Of a stretch of DNA of 64,000 bases, positions 27,225 to 36,194 are shown piece after piece. The position numbers and the translations under genes are program-made. How positions within the stretch are numbered: position 1 is the stretch's first letter; each line of letters opens with the position of its first letter. The stretch is from Firmicutes bacterium UBA2116 (GTDB taxonomy: Bacteria; Bacillota; Clostridia; Tissierellales; Sedimentibacteraceae), in contig DCYG01000040.1 in assembly GCA_002331025.1 (NCBI GenBank), positions 1-64,000 of the forward strand. Direction: 5' to 3'. The notes under the pieces are model-generated. The model did not search any database, was not told where the DNA came from, and saw only the letters and a program-made list of their open reading frames with translations.

Positions 27225-27779
27225 TTAATACCTTGAATTTACATAATAATCTATTACGGATTTTTTCTTTTTGTCTGAAAATACATTTTCTTTCTTTAAA
27301 ACGTCTAAAAGCCATATACTTTTTGAATGCAGGATTGCATATTCATAATCTCCAAGCACTATTTCATACAGCTTTCCTTCGAGAGCAGATGATTCCATTT
27401 TAATAAAATATGCGTCAACATTTTCAAAATGTAAAAACCTCAATAGCCGAAACGTTGTTTTATCCTTTTCATTGTAATAGTAATCGGCTTCCCCCAAATA
27501 CTTTTGATAGTAGCTTATATGCTTACCCTTGTCTTTAATTTCCTGAGCAATCATTTTGTGGTACTTTGCCATCATATTATAGTATTGATAGTTGTACAGC
27601 CCCTTTTCAAAGCTGTCTATACGCTGAAAGGGCTTAATGCTTTTATCTATCATATACCTATAATTTAACTCCAGATATTCCTTCTTGTTTATATCGCCAT
27701 TCATATGTTGAATTATCAATGAATCTCTATGTTCAAAAAAATCATCGAAAATAGTTTTGTTTGGCTTGAAATAATTCAT
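27225..27779 (-). CDS. Conserved hypothetical protein (DUF6648-like)
   Basis: The 184-aa protein is rich in Tyr, Lys and Asp. It has no signal peptide or membrane segment and reads as mostly helical. It resembles the short clostridial family called DUF6648, whose function is unknown. The start is an ATG preceded by AGAAAGAGTG, a weak ribosome site. Nothing in the context points to a job. It is separated from the upstream P-loop gene by a hairpin-forming repeat. Confidence 0.6.
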   Translation of the reverse strand: MNYFKPNKTIFDDFFEHRDSLIIQHMNGDINKKEYLELNYRYMIDKSIKPFQRIDSFEKGLYNYQYYNMMAKYHKMIAQEIKDKGKHISYYQKYLGEADYYYNEKDKTTFRLLRFLHFENVDAYFIKMESSALEGKLYEIVLGDYEYAILHSKSIWLLDVLKKENVFSDKKKKSVIDYYVNSRY

Positions 27780-27860
27780 AAAATCACTCTTTCTAAATTG
27801 CCATACTATATTGCATATTAATTTTATCAGAAAGTACGAAATTTAGCAACATTAAATAAA

Positions 27861-27900
27861 GGGGACGAATTTTTCGTTTAAACAACGAAAAACCGTCCTC
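27861..27900. repeat. GGGGACG palindrome (family B, variant copy)
   Basis: GGGGACGAATTTTTCGTT (27861-27878) pairs with AACGAAAAACCGTCCTC (27884-27900) around a 5-nt loop. The outer GGGGACG/CGTCC words also start and end the palindromes at 62092-62183 and 63751-63798. Confidence 0.7.
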
Positions 27901-27916
27901 GATTTGACATTTATTA

Positions 27917-28345
27917 TTATGACATTACTGCCTCTAATATTATTTTATTTCTCAACCCTTCCGGAATATCTTCATAGTCATGATTTACACTCATTATAAA
28001 ATTAACATTGAATTTTTCTGATAAATATTCTAATCTGTCAACTACTTCATCTAAACGTTCTAAACCTGCCTGTGCTATCTTATACAGTCCGTCTATGTAC
28101 ACATATTCTACATCATAATCAGTTGCAATTAAGCCGCATACAAACCCGTGAAATTGCTCAGCGTTTGTCAGTCCAAATTCCTTTGTGTTAATATATCTGA
28201 TTTTATAATCCAAATCAAATATATGTCTGTTGTTCGCTTCTAAGAAAACCATCTTTCCCTGTATACTATCGATTGCCTTGTTTGCCATGTCAATCATTTT
28301 TCTCGTTTTGCCGGTACCATTGTGTCCACAAATTAATTGAACCAT
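27917..28345 (-). CDS. Small P-loop ATP-binding protein
   Basis: The 142-aa protein begins MVQLICGHNGTGKTRKMID, with a Walker A motif (GHNGTGKT), and has a hydrophobic strand ending in Asp (VEYVYIDGLYKIA) that could be Walker B. In related genomes it is sometimes named PilT-like on this basis alone. No pilus gene is nearby. ATP-dependent activity is inferred. The ATG at 28345 has AGGAG at about 10 nt, while a GTG at 28354 in the same frame is too close to it. Confidence 0.7.
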   Translation of the reverse strand: MVQLICGHNGTGKTRKMIDMANKAIDSIQGKMVFLEANNRHIFDLDYKIRYINTKEFGLTNAEQFHGFVCGLIATDYDVEYVYIDGLYKIAQAGLERLDEVVDRLEYLSEKFNVNFIMSVNHDYEDIPEGLRNKIILEAVMS

Positions 28346-28439
28346 AATAATCACACTCCTACGCTTATATTTTATAAAAGTTAATTACATTTATATTGTA
28401 CCACAAACAGAAAATGTTTACACTACTTATTTTTATTTT

Positions 28440-29381
28440 TTACAAGTATATTTGCATGTCCGCTTGTGTTTTAACTTTAGAACCTTGATAACGCCTGCTT
28501 TCCTTCATTTTATCCAATATATCATCCTTAATTTTCCACCAGCTGATGCCCCAGTTAACGAATAAAGAATTTTCTTCAGGGGCTCTGCCAACTAATCTTT
28601 GAACCACTATATCCTCGTGTAAATATTCCAGAAAAGTAACAACCCGTTCCACATATTCATCCTTCGTTATTACAGTTATTTCCTTATTTTTATATAATAT
28701 TCCCATAACAGTATTTTCCATTATATAAAGTGAATGGATTTTTACCTGATCAATCTTTAATACTGTCAGTATTTTAGCTGTTTCAATTGTATCTACTACG
28801 TTATCGCTCGGTAAATTTAAAATAACATGGGCACAAATTTCAAAATTGTATTTTTTTATTCTTAACACTGCATCAATGAATTCCGAGAGTGTATGTCCCC
28901 TGTTTATTGAGATTAGAGTATGGTAATTTACTGTTTGAAGTCCAAGCTCTATTGATATATTTATATTATGTTCTTTTTTCACAGAATCAAGAAATATAAG
29001 ATAATCCTCGGAAATGCAGTCCGGACGAGTAGAAATTGATATTTCAACGATATCATCAACTATAGACTCTTTAATATAGCTTTTAAACACCTCTAACTCA
29101 AGATATGTATTTGTATAATTTTGAAAATAAGCTATGAATTTTTTTGCTTTGTACTTTTTTTTAATGTACTCCATGTTTATTTTTATTTGTTCTTTAACAT
29201 CTAATGAATTGTCTAAACTCTCAAAACCTGTTCCGACGTCGGCACAAAAAGTACAACCTCCATAACCTATTGAACCATCTCTGTTTGGACAAGTGCATGG
29301 TATATTGATCGGAAGTTTATAAACCTTTTCACCATATTTTTCTTTTAAATAATTTGAATATTCATTGTATAATTCAGCCAT
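28440..29381 (-). CDS. TIGR01212-family radical SAM protein
   Basis: The 313-aa protein opens with KYGEKVYKLPINIPCTCPNRD and carries the cluster cysteines within CPNRDGSIGYGGCTFC, an arrangement that marks the TIGR01212 (YhcC-like) family. The core continues with FIAYFQNYTNTY and SISTRPDCI. The reaction is unknown. It is a lone minus-strand gene. A degenerate family A repeat lies upstream. Confidence 0.85.
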   Translation of the reverse strand: MAELYNEYSNYLKEKYGEKVYKLPINIPCTCPNRDGSIGYGGCTFCADVGTGFESLDNSLDVKEQIKINMEYIKKKYKAKKFIAYFQNYTNTYLELEVFKSYIKESIVDDIVEISISTRPDCISEDYLIFLDSVKKEHNINISIELGLQTVNYHTLISINRGHTLSEFIDAVLRIKKYNFEICAHVILNLPSDNVVDTIETAKILTVLKIDQVKIHSLYIMENTVMGILYKNKEITVITKDEYVERVVTFLEYLHEDIVVQRLVGRAPEENSLFVNWGISWWKIKDDILDKMKESRRYQGSKVKTQADMQIYL

Positions 29382-29433
29382 ATTATTCCTACCAGATATT
29401 GTTTTAATTTTCTATTTCTCTCGTTTGAAATCC

Positions 29434-29463
29434 TGAAATTCCTCGCTAAGACTCAGAATGACA
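29434..29463. repeat. Dispersed palindrome family A, single arm
   Basis: TGAAATTCCTCGCT, then GACTCAGAATGAC: one arm of the repeat, upstream of the radical SAM gene. Confidence 0.6.
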
Positions 29464-29602
29464 TACTATAATTATAAACAAATCCTTTTCAATAATCAAT
29501 GTTATAAATTTTATCTTTATTGCCAATAAATTAATCATATTATTTTAAACATTTTGCAGATAATATATTAACAAATATATTAATAATAACATGGAGGTAG
29601 AA

Positions 29603-29812
29603 ATGAGAAACGGAATGATTCCAACAGTTGTAGGTACAGTTGTAACGGTAACAGGATTTGCATTAAGAAATTCAAATATTCCCGATTCATATAAAAACGG
29701 GTTAATAGGATTTGGTTTGGCGCATATTGCCATGGGCTCAGCAGAAATGTTAACTGAAAATATACAAAGAAGTAATATGATGGAAAAAGTGAGCAGATGG
29801 TCCAAATCTTGA
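29603..29812 (+). CDS. Small conserved hypothetical protein
   Basis: The 69-aa protein (start MRNGMIPTVVGTVVTV) has one or two weakly hydrophobic segments and the conserved-looking NSNIPDSYKNGLIGFGLAHI. The frame is open from an ATG at 29591, but GGAGGT lies inside that extension and directly serves the ATG at 29603. The function is unknown. Similar 60-70-aa proteins occur in other clostridia. A family A repeat follows the stop codon. Confidence 0.6.
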   Translation: MRNGMIPTVVGTVVTVTGFALRNSNIPDSYKNGLIGFGLAHIAMGSAEMLTENIQRSNMMEKVSRWSKS

Positions 29813-29827
29813 TTTGGTGTCAGTTGC

Positions 29828-29894
29828 TCATCCTGAGCGAAAGTGAAGGACCTCGTTTGACAAAGATGAGATTCTTCACTGCGTTCAGAATGAC
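29828..29894. repeat. Dispersed palindrome family A, full copy
   Basis: Arms TCATCCTGAGCGAAAGTG and CACTGCGTTCAGAATGA flank a core of about 30 nt. It lies between the small hypothetical gene and the DUF378 gene. Confidence 0.75.
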
Positions 29895-29914
29895 ACAGCC
29901 GTGCCTTATCAAGA

Positions 29915-29957
29915 GGTTGATGAAAAAAGCATGCTATGCATGCTTTTTTCATCAACC
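29915..29957. repeat. Perfect 20-bp inverted repeat
   Basis: Arms at 29915-29934 and 29938-29957 (GGTTGATGAAAAAAGCATGC and its exact complement) enclose a 3-nt loop. It ends at the DUF378 stop codon and could terminate both converging transcripts, as T-rich arms are present on both strands. Confidence 0.8.
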
Positions 29958-30148
29958 TAAGCAAATATTACATAAAGTAACGAATATAGTCCTGCAATTC
30001 CAATTAATAAGTAAATTATTCTTCCGATTTTGTTTTTCCATCCGCCAAATAAACTTTCTACTATATCAATTTTTGATATTCCATAAAGACCCCAGTTTAA
30101 CGCACCGATAATAATAAGTATTGAAGCTATTGCAGTTATTATTTTCAT
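29957..30148 (-). CDS. DUF378 family membrane protein
   Basis: The 63-aa protein has two transmembrane helices (about 4-24 and 42-61) with the DUF378 signature IGALNWGLYGI. Function is unknown. The in-frame ATG at 30160 would add four residues, but GGGAGG sits directly before the ATG at 30148, which is chosen. Monocistronic. Confidence 0.88.
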   Translation of the reverse strand: MKIITAIASILIIIGALNWGLYGISKIDIVESLFGGWKNKIGRIIYLLIGIAGLYSLLYVIFA

Positions 30149-30222
30149 ATTTCCTCCCAAATAAACATTATATTAATACATTATATTTATGACAAAAAGA
30201 AATATGTACAAAGCTTTTATAT

Positions 30223-31047
30223 TTATTTCAAATCAAACAATTCTTTTAACTCGTAATATACCCCTGAATTGTTGTTGTCGAATTTAGAAATTCTTCTTGC
30301 TGCCTTTTTAATTTCTTCGGTTCCATTGACCATGGCAATTCCCATTCCCGCATTTCTCAACATTTCTATATCATTATTATCATCACCTAAGGCTATAATA
30401 TCCTCAGGCTCTATATTTTTTTGCACTGCATACTTCTTTAAAGAAGACCACTTACAGCCTTCAGGATGTAAAAATTCCAATAATGCAAGATTGCCTAAAT
30501 TTCTGTTGAAAATTGTATTGTAATACTTGGGATTAATCATTTCGGTGCCAAAATCACTGAGCTTATTATATTCATTAAAGTAACAAACAGATAAAATTTT
30601 GCCGGTATTCGGAGGATCAAATTTTATCAGTTTTGCTCTGTTATAGTCTTTTTTAATGTAACCGGAATATTCTTTTTCAAATTCTTCTTTTTCGTATATT
30701 ATATCATAACCGTTGTCATATTCATCCACATGTATAAAAGGATTCAAGCCCCTTCTCAGGCCCTCGTTATATATTTTTTCGAAAAATAATGGATTGAGAT
30801 AATTACAGCTCAAAACTATATCGTTATGTCTCACTACAGACCCGTTGTTTGATAATATTACGGGATTTAAATTATTTATTGGTTCAATAAGCTTTTTAGC
30901 CATATAGTAATTTCTGCCGGTGGCTATTACTATTTCAATGCCGTTTTTATGTAATTCATTCAGTATGTATACTGTTTTATCGGTTATTTGTTTTTCATCA
31001 TCAAGAAGTGTTCCGTCCAAGTCCGAAACAACCATTTTATATTTCAT
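30223..31047 (-). CDS. Cof-type HAD-superfamily phosphatase
   Basis: The 274-aa HAD hydrolase has motif I DLDGTLLDD (nucleophile Asp near residue 8), motif II in VIATGRNYYMA, and motif III/IV ALGDDNNDIEMLRNAG, with a type IIB cap between. These enzymes dephosphorylate sugar phosphates, nucleotides or flavin precursors in the cytosol. The substrate is not predictable. The ATG at 31047 has GAGGTG in front, and a GTG two codons earlier overlaps it. Confidence 0.9.
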   Translation of the reverse strand: MKYKMVVSDLDGTLLDDEKQITDKTVYILNELHKNGIEIVIATGRNYYMAKKLIEPINNLNPVILSNNGSVVRHNDIVLSCNYLNPLFFEKIYNEGLRRGLNPFIHVDEYDNGYDIIYEKEEFEKEYSGYIKKDYNRAKLIKFDPPNTGKILSVCYFNEYNKLSDFGTEMINPKYYNTIFNRNLGNLALLEFLHPEGCKWSSLKKYAVQKNIEPEDIIALGDDNNDIEMLRNAGMGIAMVNGTEEIKKAARRISKFDNNNSGVYYELKELFDLK

Positions 31048-31060
31048 AAACACCTCATAT

Positions 31061-31100
31061 AAAAAGGGGACTATCCCTTAAGAGTTAGTCCGACCTTTTT
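31061..31100 (-). terminator. Terminator of the opp operon
   Basis: AAAAAGGGGACTA (31061-31073) pairs with TAGTCC (31086-31091) and CCTTTTT (31094-31100). It lies 8 nt after the oppA stop on the minus strand and ends in a T-rich tail. Confidence 0.75.
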
Positions 31101-31108
31101 ATTTAAAA

Positions 31109-32941
31109 TTATTTTGCTGTGTAAGCGTACATAAAATATTTATATCCTAACGGGCTCGGGAATGCTCCTTCAAGCTCTGGGCTCATCATGAATAAATCTG
31201 TATAGTAATAAATTGGACAAATTGCACCTGTTGACATAAGAACATCCTCTGCCTGATGCAACAAGTCAAAACGTTCTTCCGGATCTTTTGTAGCTTTAGA
31301 TTCAGAAATTAACTTATCATATGATTCTGCCCAAGTTTTTCCTGATTCACCTTTGTACGTGTAACCTGCATAGCTTGCATGTTCGCCTCTGCCAAATTGT
31401 GAGTCGTTGTTACCACTGTTTGTAATCCACATATCAAGGAATGATATAGGATCATTGTAGTCTGCTAACCAGCCGTTTCTTGCAACTGAATAATTACCGT
31501 CTTTTCTTGTGTTAAGGAAAGTGCTCCATTCTTGTTTTTCGATAGTCATATTGATGCCATATTGTGCATATGTAGCTTGTAAATTAACAGCTATCGCTTC
31601 ATGACCTGTTCCTTCATTAGTTAAATATTTAAGTGTTGGGAAACTACCTGAAATCATGCCATCATCGCCTACAGTAAATTCACCTGAAGAATCAGCAACT
31701 TCTCTCAATAAAGCAACTGCTTCTGCTGTATTTGATTCATAATCATCATCACTTACGCTGTAATATCCTGCACCATTTCTATCAGGACCATTTTTAGCTA
31801 CGAATTCTGTTTTTCCATCCGGTTCTGTTAATCCGATAGGAACAAAACTATTAGCCGGTTGCTGACCTGCCTGACCGATTTCTTCAACTATATAGTTTCT
31901 GTCAATCATAAGTGAAAGAGCTTTTCTTATTTTTTCTCTTTCTGCTTCTTCAAAATTTGCAAACGCTGAGTCATTTACATTGTATGAAACATAGTATGTT
32001 CCCAATTGACCAGTTATAAAGAATTCATCAGGATAATCTTCCTGTAATGCCTTGATTTCATCATTAGGCACCTGATCTATGAATAAGTAAGATCCGTTCT
32101 GATAGTTAGCTAAAGTTGAAGTATCATCATCATTAAATGCAAATCTAAGTTCATTAGTAACAACAGCGTCTGCATTATGATAGAATTCATTCTTCTGCAT
32201 TACTAATTCACTTTGTGAGAATTCAACAACCTTGTACGGACCATTTCCTATGTATGTATCAGCTACGGTTGCCCAAGCTTCATTGCCATCAACTACAGAT
32301 TCCTTAACAGGCATATAAGTAGGGAATGCACATAATTCATGGAAATATGGTGCGTCAACAGGCAATACAACTGTTAATGATTTGCCGTCTTCGGATGCAG
32401 TTACATTTAATTTAGCACCTTCAACTCCTGCTTCAACGTCAGCATAGCCATCGATAACGTCAAACATATATCCATAGTCTGCTGCAGTCGCAGGATCAGC
32501 CGCTCTGTTCCAAGCATATACGAAGTCTTGAGCTGTTAAGTCTGAGCCGTCACTCCATTTCATACCGTCTTTCAGTTCAAAAGTGTATGAAACCATGCCG
32601 TCTGCAGTTTCTACAGGTTCAGGTAATTCCGTAGCCATGTCTGCATAAAGCTCTAATCCGCCATCGTCTTTTTGTCTGAAGCCTACTAATCCCGCAAAGT
32701 TATGGATTATATAAGTTGCTCCGTCAACAGCACTGTTAAGTGCAGGGTCGATAGTATCCGGATATGCACCAACATGCAATGTCATACTTTCAGCAATTTC
32801 TGCCGGTTGTTCTTCACCCGGCTGTTCATTTGGTTCACCTGGTTCATTTGGTTCTGCCGGTGGCGGTGTAGTGTTATTTCCACATGCTGCTAAAGAAAAT
32901 ACCATCAATAGCACCAACAGAATAGATACAATTTTTTTCAT
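31109..32941 (-). CDS. oppA: Peptide ABC transporter substrate-binding lipoprotein
   Basis: The 610-aa protein has a lipoprotein signal (MKKIVSILLVLLMVFSLAAC, with the lipid-attached Cys at 20), a Pro/Glu-rich linker and an SBP_bac_5 peptide-binding fold with the family landmark KDGMKWSDGSDLTAQDFVYAW. It captures oligopeptides at the membrane surface for OppBCDF. The open frame extends 18 codons upstream without a ribosome site, while GGAGG lies ahead of the ATG at 32941. Unlike many operons it is last, after oppF, with a 165-nt gap that could hold an extra promoter. Confidence 0.93.
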   Translation of the reverse strand: MKKIVSILLVLLMVFSLAACGNNTTPPPAEPNEPGEPNEQPGEEQPAEIAESMTLHVGAYPDTIDPALNSAVDGATYIIHNFAGLVGFRQKDDGGLELYADMATELPEPVETADGMVSYTFELKDGMKWSDGSDLTAQDFVYAWNRAADPATAADYGYMFDVIDGYADVEAGVEGAKLNVTASEDGKSLTVVLPVDAPYFHELCAFPTYMPVKESVVDGNEAWATVADTYIGNGPYKVVEFSQSELVMQKNEFYHNADAVVTNELRFAFNDDDTSTLANYQNGSYLFIDQVPNDEIKALQEDYPDEFFITGQLGTYYVSYNVNDSAFANFEEAEREKIRKALSLMIDRNYIVEEIGQAGQQPANSFVPIGLTEPDGKTEFVAKNGPDRNGAGYYSVSDDDYESNTAEAVALLREVADSSGEFTVGDDGMISGSFPTLKYLTNEGTGHEAIAVNLQATYAQYGINMTIEKQEWSTFLNTRKDGNYSVARNGWLADYNDPISFLDMWITNSGNNDSQFGRGEHASYAGYTYKGESGKTWAESYDKLISESKATKDPEERFDLLHQAEDVLMSTGAICPIYYYTDLFMMSPELEGAFPSPLGYKYFMYAYTAK

Positions 32942-33106
32942 TAATAAAATCCCTCCAAATTTTAAATTTATATTAATTATAAAAATTAATATCACATTGA
33001 ATAAAGCTTTGAATATCTTTAAAATTTTATGTTTATTAATTTTTCATAAGCCTGTAATATGTAAAATTTACTCCGGCATCAAAATGCCGGGTAAATTAAA
33101 TAGCAA

Positions 33107-34078
33107 TTATACGTTTATGCATGCCACATGATGTCCCGGTGCAACCTCTCTTAATTCAGGTCTTACTTCCTTGCATTCGGGAGTAGCCCTGTTACACCTT
33201 GTTCTGAACGGACATCCCGAAGGCATATTGAGCGGACTCGGAACATCTCCTTCAAGAAGTATTCTCTTATGACTTCTTGCATATTCAGGATCAGGAATAG
33301 GAACTGCAGACAACAAGGAAATAGTGTACGGATGCAGCGGATGATCGTACAATTCATCAGCCGGTGCCAATTCCATCATTCTTCCCAAGTACATTACAGC
33401 TATTCTGTCCGAAATGTGCTTTACAACCAACAGGTCATGGGCTATGAATAAATAAGTTAAATCTAATTTGTTTTGTAAATCTTCAAATGTATTTATTATC
33501 TGTGCCTGAATGGAAACGTCAAGAGCAGAAACGGGCTCATCGCAGACAATAAATTCAGGCTCAACCGCTAATGCTCTCGCAATACCGATTCTTTGTCTTT
33601 GCCCGCCTGAAAACTCATGTGCATAACGAGTTGCATGCTCACTGTTCAGTCCTACTATACTCATTAACTCATCAATTCTATTCTGTCTCTCGGATTTTGT
33701 TTTAAAAAGCTTCAATACATCTAAAGGTTCTCCTACTATATCACCGATAGTCATCCTTGGATTAAGGGATGAATACGGATCCTGAAACACCATTTGCGCA
33801 TTTCTTCTTAAATAATTTATAGATTTCGAACTTTCAATCTTTTGTCCGTTAAATATTATTTCTCCGCCTGTAGGCTTATACAATTGTAATATAGATCTTC
33901 CTACGGTAGTTTTTCCGCAACCGGATTCACCAACCAGACCCAATGTTTCACCCTTTTTAATGTTAAATGATATATCGTCAACTGCTTTAAGCGGCTTACT
34001 TTTTAACATACCTGTCGGAATATCGAAGTATTGCTTTAAATTTTTGACCTCAAGAAGATTGTTTTTTTCTTTATTCAT
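33107..34078 (-). CDS. oppF: Oligopeptide ABC transporter ATPase OppF
   Basis: The 323-aa ABC ATPase has Walker A GESGCGKTT (near 53), Q-loop, signature FSGGQRQRIGIARAL, Walker B FIVCDEPVSALDVS and the OppD/F C-terminal extension with CPFRTRCNRATPEC, which can hold a cluster in family members. It pairs with OppD to power peptide import. It overlaps oppD by 8 nt. Confidence 0.95.
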   Translation of the reverse strand: MNKEKNNLLEVKNLKQYFDIPTGMLKSKPLKAVDDISFNIKKGETLGLVGESGCGKTTVGRSILQLYKPTGGEIIFNGQKIESSKSINYLRRNAQMVFQDPYSSLNPRMTIGDIVGEPLDVLKLFKTKSERQNRIDELMSIVGLNSEHATRYAHEFSGGQRQRIGIARALAVEPEFIVCDEPVSALDVSIQAQIINTFEDLQNKLDLTYLFIAHDLLVVKHISDRIAVMYLGRMMELAPADELYDHPLHPYTISLLSAVPIPDPEYARSHKRILLEGDVPSPLNMPSGCPFRTRCNRATPECKEVRPELREVAPGHHVACINV

Positions 34079-35090
34079 GATTGTACATCTCCTCTACTTC
34101 TTTTATAGTTAATGTCTTATTCTCTATTCCGTCCTTGATATTCATCCAACAGCTTGAAGAATGCGTATCACTGATTTTAATTTCACCGGGATTTTTATGA
34201 AGACAGACCTTCATTGCATTGTCACATCTCGGTGTAAATGGGCATCCGTCAGGCATATTTAATAAATCCACCGGATTCCCCCCAATAGGATGAAGTCTTT
34301 CCTTACTTTGAGCATTAGGGATCGACTTTAACAATCCTTTTGTATACTCATGCTTAGGATTGTAGAATATATCATCAGAGGTACCTCTTTCAGCAATTTC
34401 TCCGGCATACATTACTATTATTTCATCACACATATCTGCTACTACTCCTAAATCATGTGTAATAAGTATTATAGCCATTCCTAACTGTTTTTGCAAGTCT
34501 TTCATTAAATCAAGTATTTGTGCCTGAATTGTAACGTCAAGAGCCGTAGTAGGTTCATCTGCTATCAATATATCAGGCTCACATGCCAAAGCCATTGCAA
34601 TCATAACTCTTTGCCTCATACCGCCTGAAAATTCGTAAGGGTATTGATTTATTCTTTTTTCAGGTTCATTTACGCCTACAAGCTTAAGCATTTCTATCGC
34701 TCTTTCCTTAGCTTGTTCCTTATTTCTTTTCGTATGAAGCATAATAGCTTCCATCAACTGGTTTCCAATTGTGAAAACAGGATTCAAGCTTGTCATAGGG
34801 TCCTGGAAAATAATACTTATCTGATTACCCCTGACACCCTGCATAACATCTTTATCTGCACCTACTAACTCTTTTCCTTTAAGCTTAATACTTCCTCTTA
34901 CAATCTTTCCTGGATCGGTCAATATCTGTAGTATCGAATATGCTGTTACACTCTTACCCGAGCCTGATTCTCCAACTATACCCAGCACCTTTCCTTCTTC
35001 TAATTCAAATGACACTCCATTAACTGCCTTAACCTCTCCAGAAGAGGTGAAAAATGAAGTGTGCAAATCTTTTACTGATAATAAACTCAT
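34071..35090 (-). CDS. oppD: Oligopeptide ABC transporter ATPase OppD
   Basis: The 339-aa ATPase has Walker A GESGSGKSVT (near 37), signature FSGGMRQRVMIAMAL, Walker B ILIADEPTTALDVT and the C-terminal extension GCPFTPRCDNAMKVC. It forms the ATPase pair with OppF. It is 10 nt downstream of oppC. Confidence 0.95.
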   Translation of the reverse strand: MSLLSVKDLHTSFFTSSGEVKAVNGVSFELEEGKVLGIVGESGSGKSVTAYSILQILTDPGKIVRGSIKLKGKELVGADKDVMQGVRGNQISIIFQDPMTSLNPVFTIGNQLMEAIMLHTKRNKEQAKERAIEMLKLVGVNEPEKRINQYPYEFSGGMRQRVMIAMALACEPDILIADEPTTALDVTIQAQILDLMKDLQKQLGMAIILITHDLGVVADMCDEIIVMYAGEIAERGTSDDIFYNPKHEYTKGLLKSIPNAQSKERLHPIGGNPVDLLNMPDGCPFTPRCDNAMKVCLHKNPGEIKISDTHSSSCWMNIKDGIENKTLTIKEVEEMYNHE

Positions 35091-35100
35091 TCTATTCCTC

Positions 35101-36174
35101 CTACTTCTTTAATTTAGGGTCAAAGGCATCTCTCAGACCGTCGCCTAACAGGTTAAATGAAAGTACTATCAACCATATGCTGATTGCCGGTATTATCAAT
35201 CTATAAGGATAGCTGTAAATACCTGAAAGTGCATCAGAAGCTAACGAACCCAAGCTCGGCATAGGTATGGATACACCAAGACCAAGGAAGCTCAGAAAGC
35301 TTTCTGTAAATATAGCTGACGGTATCTGCAATGCCGTAGATATAATTATTACACTCATACAATTCGGAAGCAAATGCTTTTGTATAATCCTACCGGGCTT
35401 AGCTCCTATAGATTTTGCCGCCAATACATATTCCTGCTGTTTTATGGACAGTATCTGACCACGTACAAGACGTGCCATTCCTACCCAGTACAATATAGCA
35501 AATACAATGAAAATACTCATCATATCAGTACCTATTTTAGCCAGAGCAGTACCTTCAAGATCTAATGTCTGATTCAGTACAACTGAGAATAATATTATCA
35601 TAAGCATATCCGGCAGCGAATAAATAATATCTACGATTCTCATCATAAACAGGTCTATCCGTCCGCCAAAATACCCTGCAACAGAGCCGTAAAGAATACC
35701 GATTATCAATACTATTATAGCAGCAAAGAATCCAACCAACAAGGAAATTCTTCCGCCGTATATTACTCTGATTGCATAATCTCGCCCGGAAGAGTCCGTA
35801 CCAAAGATATGCGGGAATACTTTTTCACCGTTTGCAATCCTTGCAAGCTCCGTTTCACCATACTCAAAGGGCTTTAAATTGTTATAGGTTTTATCTATTC
35901 TTTTTCCCTGCGCCACTCCTAACTGCTGTTCATATGTGTAAGGATATAGCATAGGTACAAATGTAACTATCAACGCAATCAAAATTATGATGGATAATGA
36001 AGCCATCGCAATTTTATTTTTTCTTAATTTTCTCATTCCATCCTTGAAGAACGTCGTGCTTTCGCTCATTCTAACCTGCTGCAGCTTTTCGTCATCTGTT
36101 GCTGTTTCAAAATCCTTCAGGTTAAGCTGAAAACTAAGTAAATTCTTTTTTGGCGTAATGTCTTGATTATTCAT
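35101..36174 (-). CDS. oppC: Oligopeptide ABC transporter permease OppC
   Basis: The 357-aa inner-membrane permease has a charged N-terminal tail, about six transmembrane helices and the EAA loop YVLAAKSIGAKPGRIIQKHLLPN. A HIFGTDSSGRD segment in the extracellular loop is typical of OppC/DppC. It partners with OppB, encoded 20 nt upstream. Confidence 0.94.
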   Translation of the reverse strand: MNNQDITPKKNLLSFQLNLKDFETATDDEKLQQVRMSESTTFFKDGMRKLRKNKIAMASLSIIILIALIVTFVPMLYPYTYEQQLGVAQGKRIDKTYNNLKPFEYGETELARIANGEKVFPHIFGTDSSGRDYAIRVIYGGRISLLVGFFAAIIVLIIGILYGSVAGYFGGRIDLFMMRIVDIIYSLPDMLMIILFSVVLNQTLDLEGTALAKIGTDMMSIFIVFAILYWVGMARLVRGQILSIKQQEYVLAAKSIGAKPGRIIQKHLLPNCMSVIIISTALQIPSAIFTESFLSFLGLGVSIPMPSLGSLASDALSGIYSYPYRLIIPAISIWLIVLSFNLLGDGLRDAFDPKLKK

Positions 36175-36194
36175 ATATTACTTGCCTCCTATTC

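Noticed and set aside
29545..29964. 139-codon minus-strand open frame
   Set aside because: It covers the small plus-strand gene in antisense, a repeat and the 20-bp hairpin.
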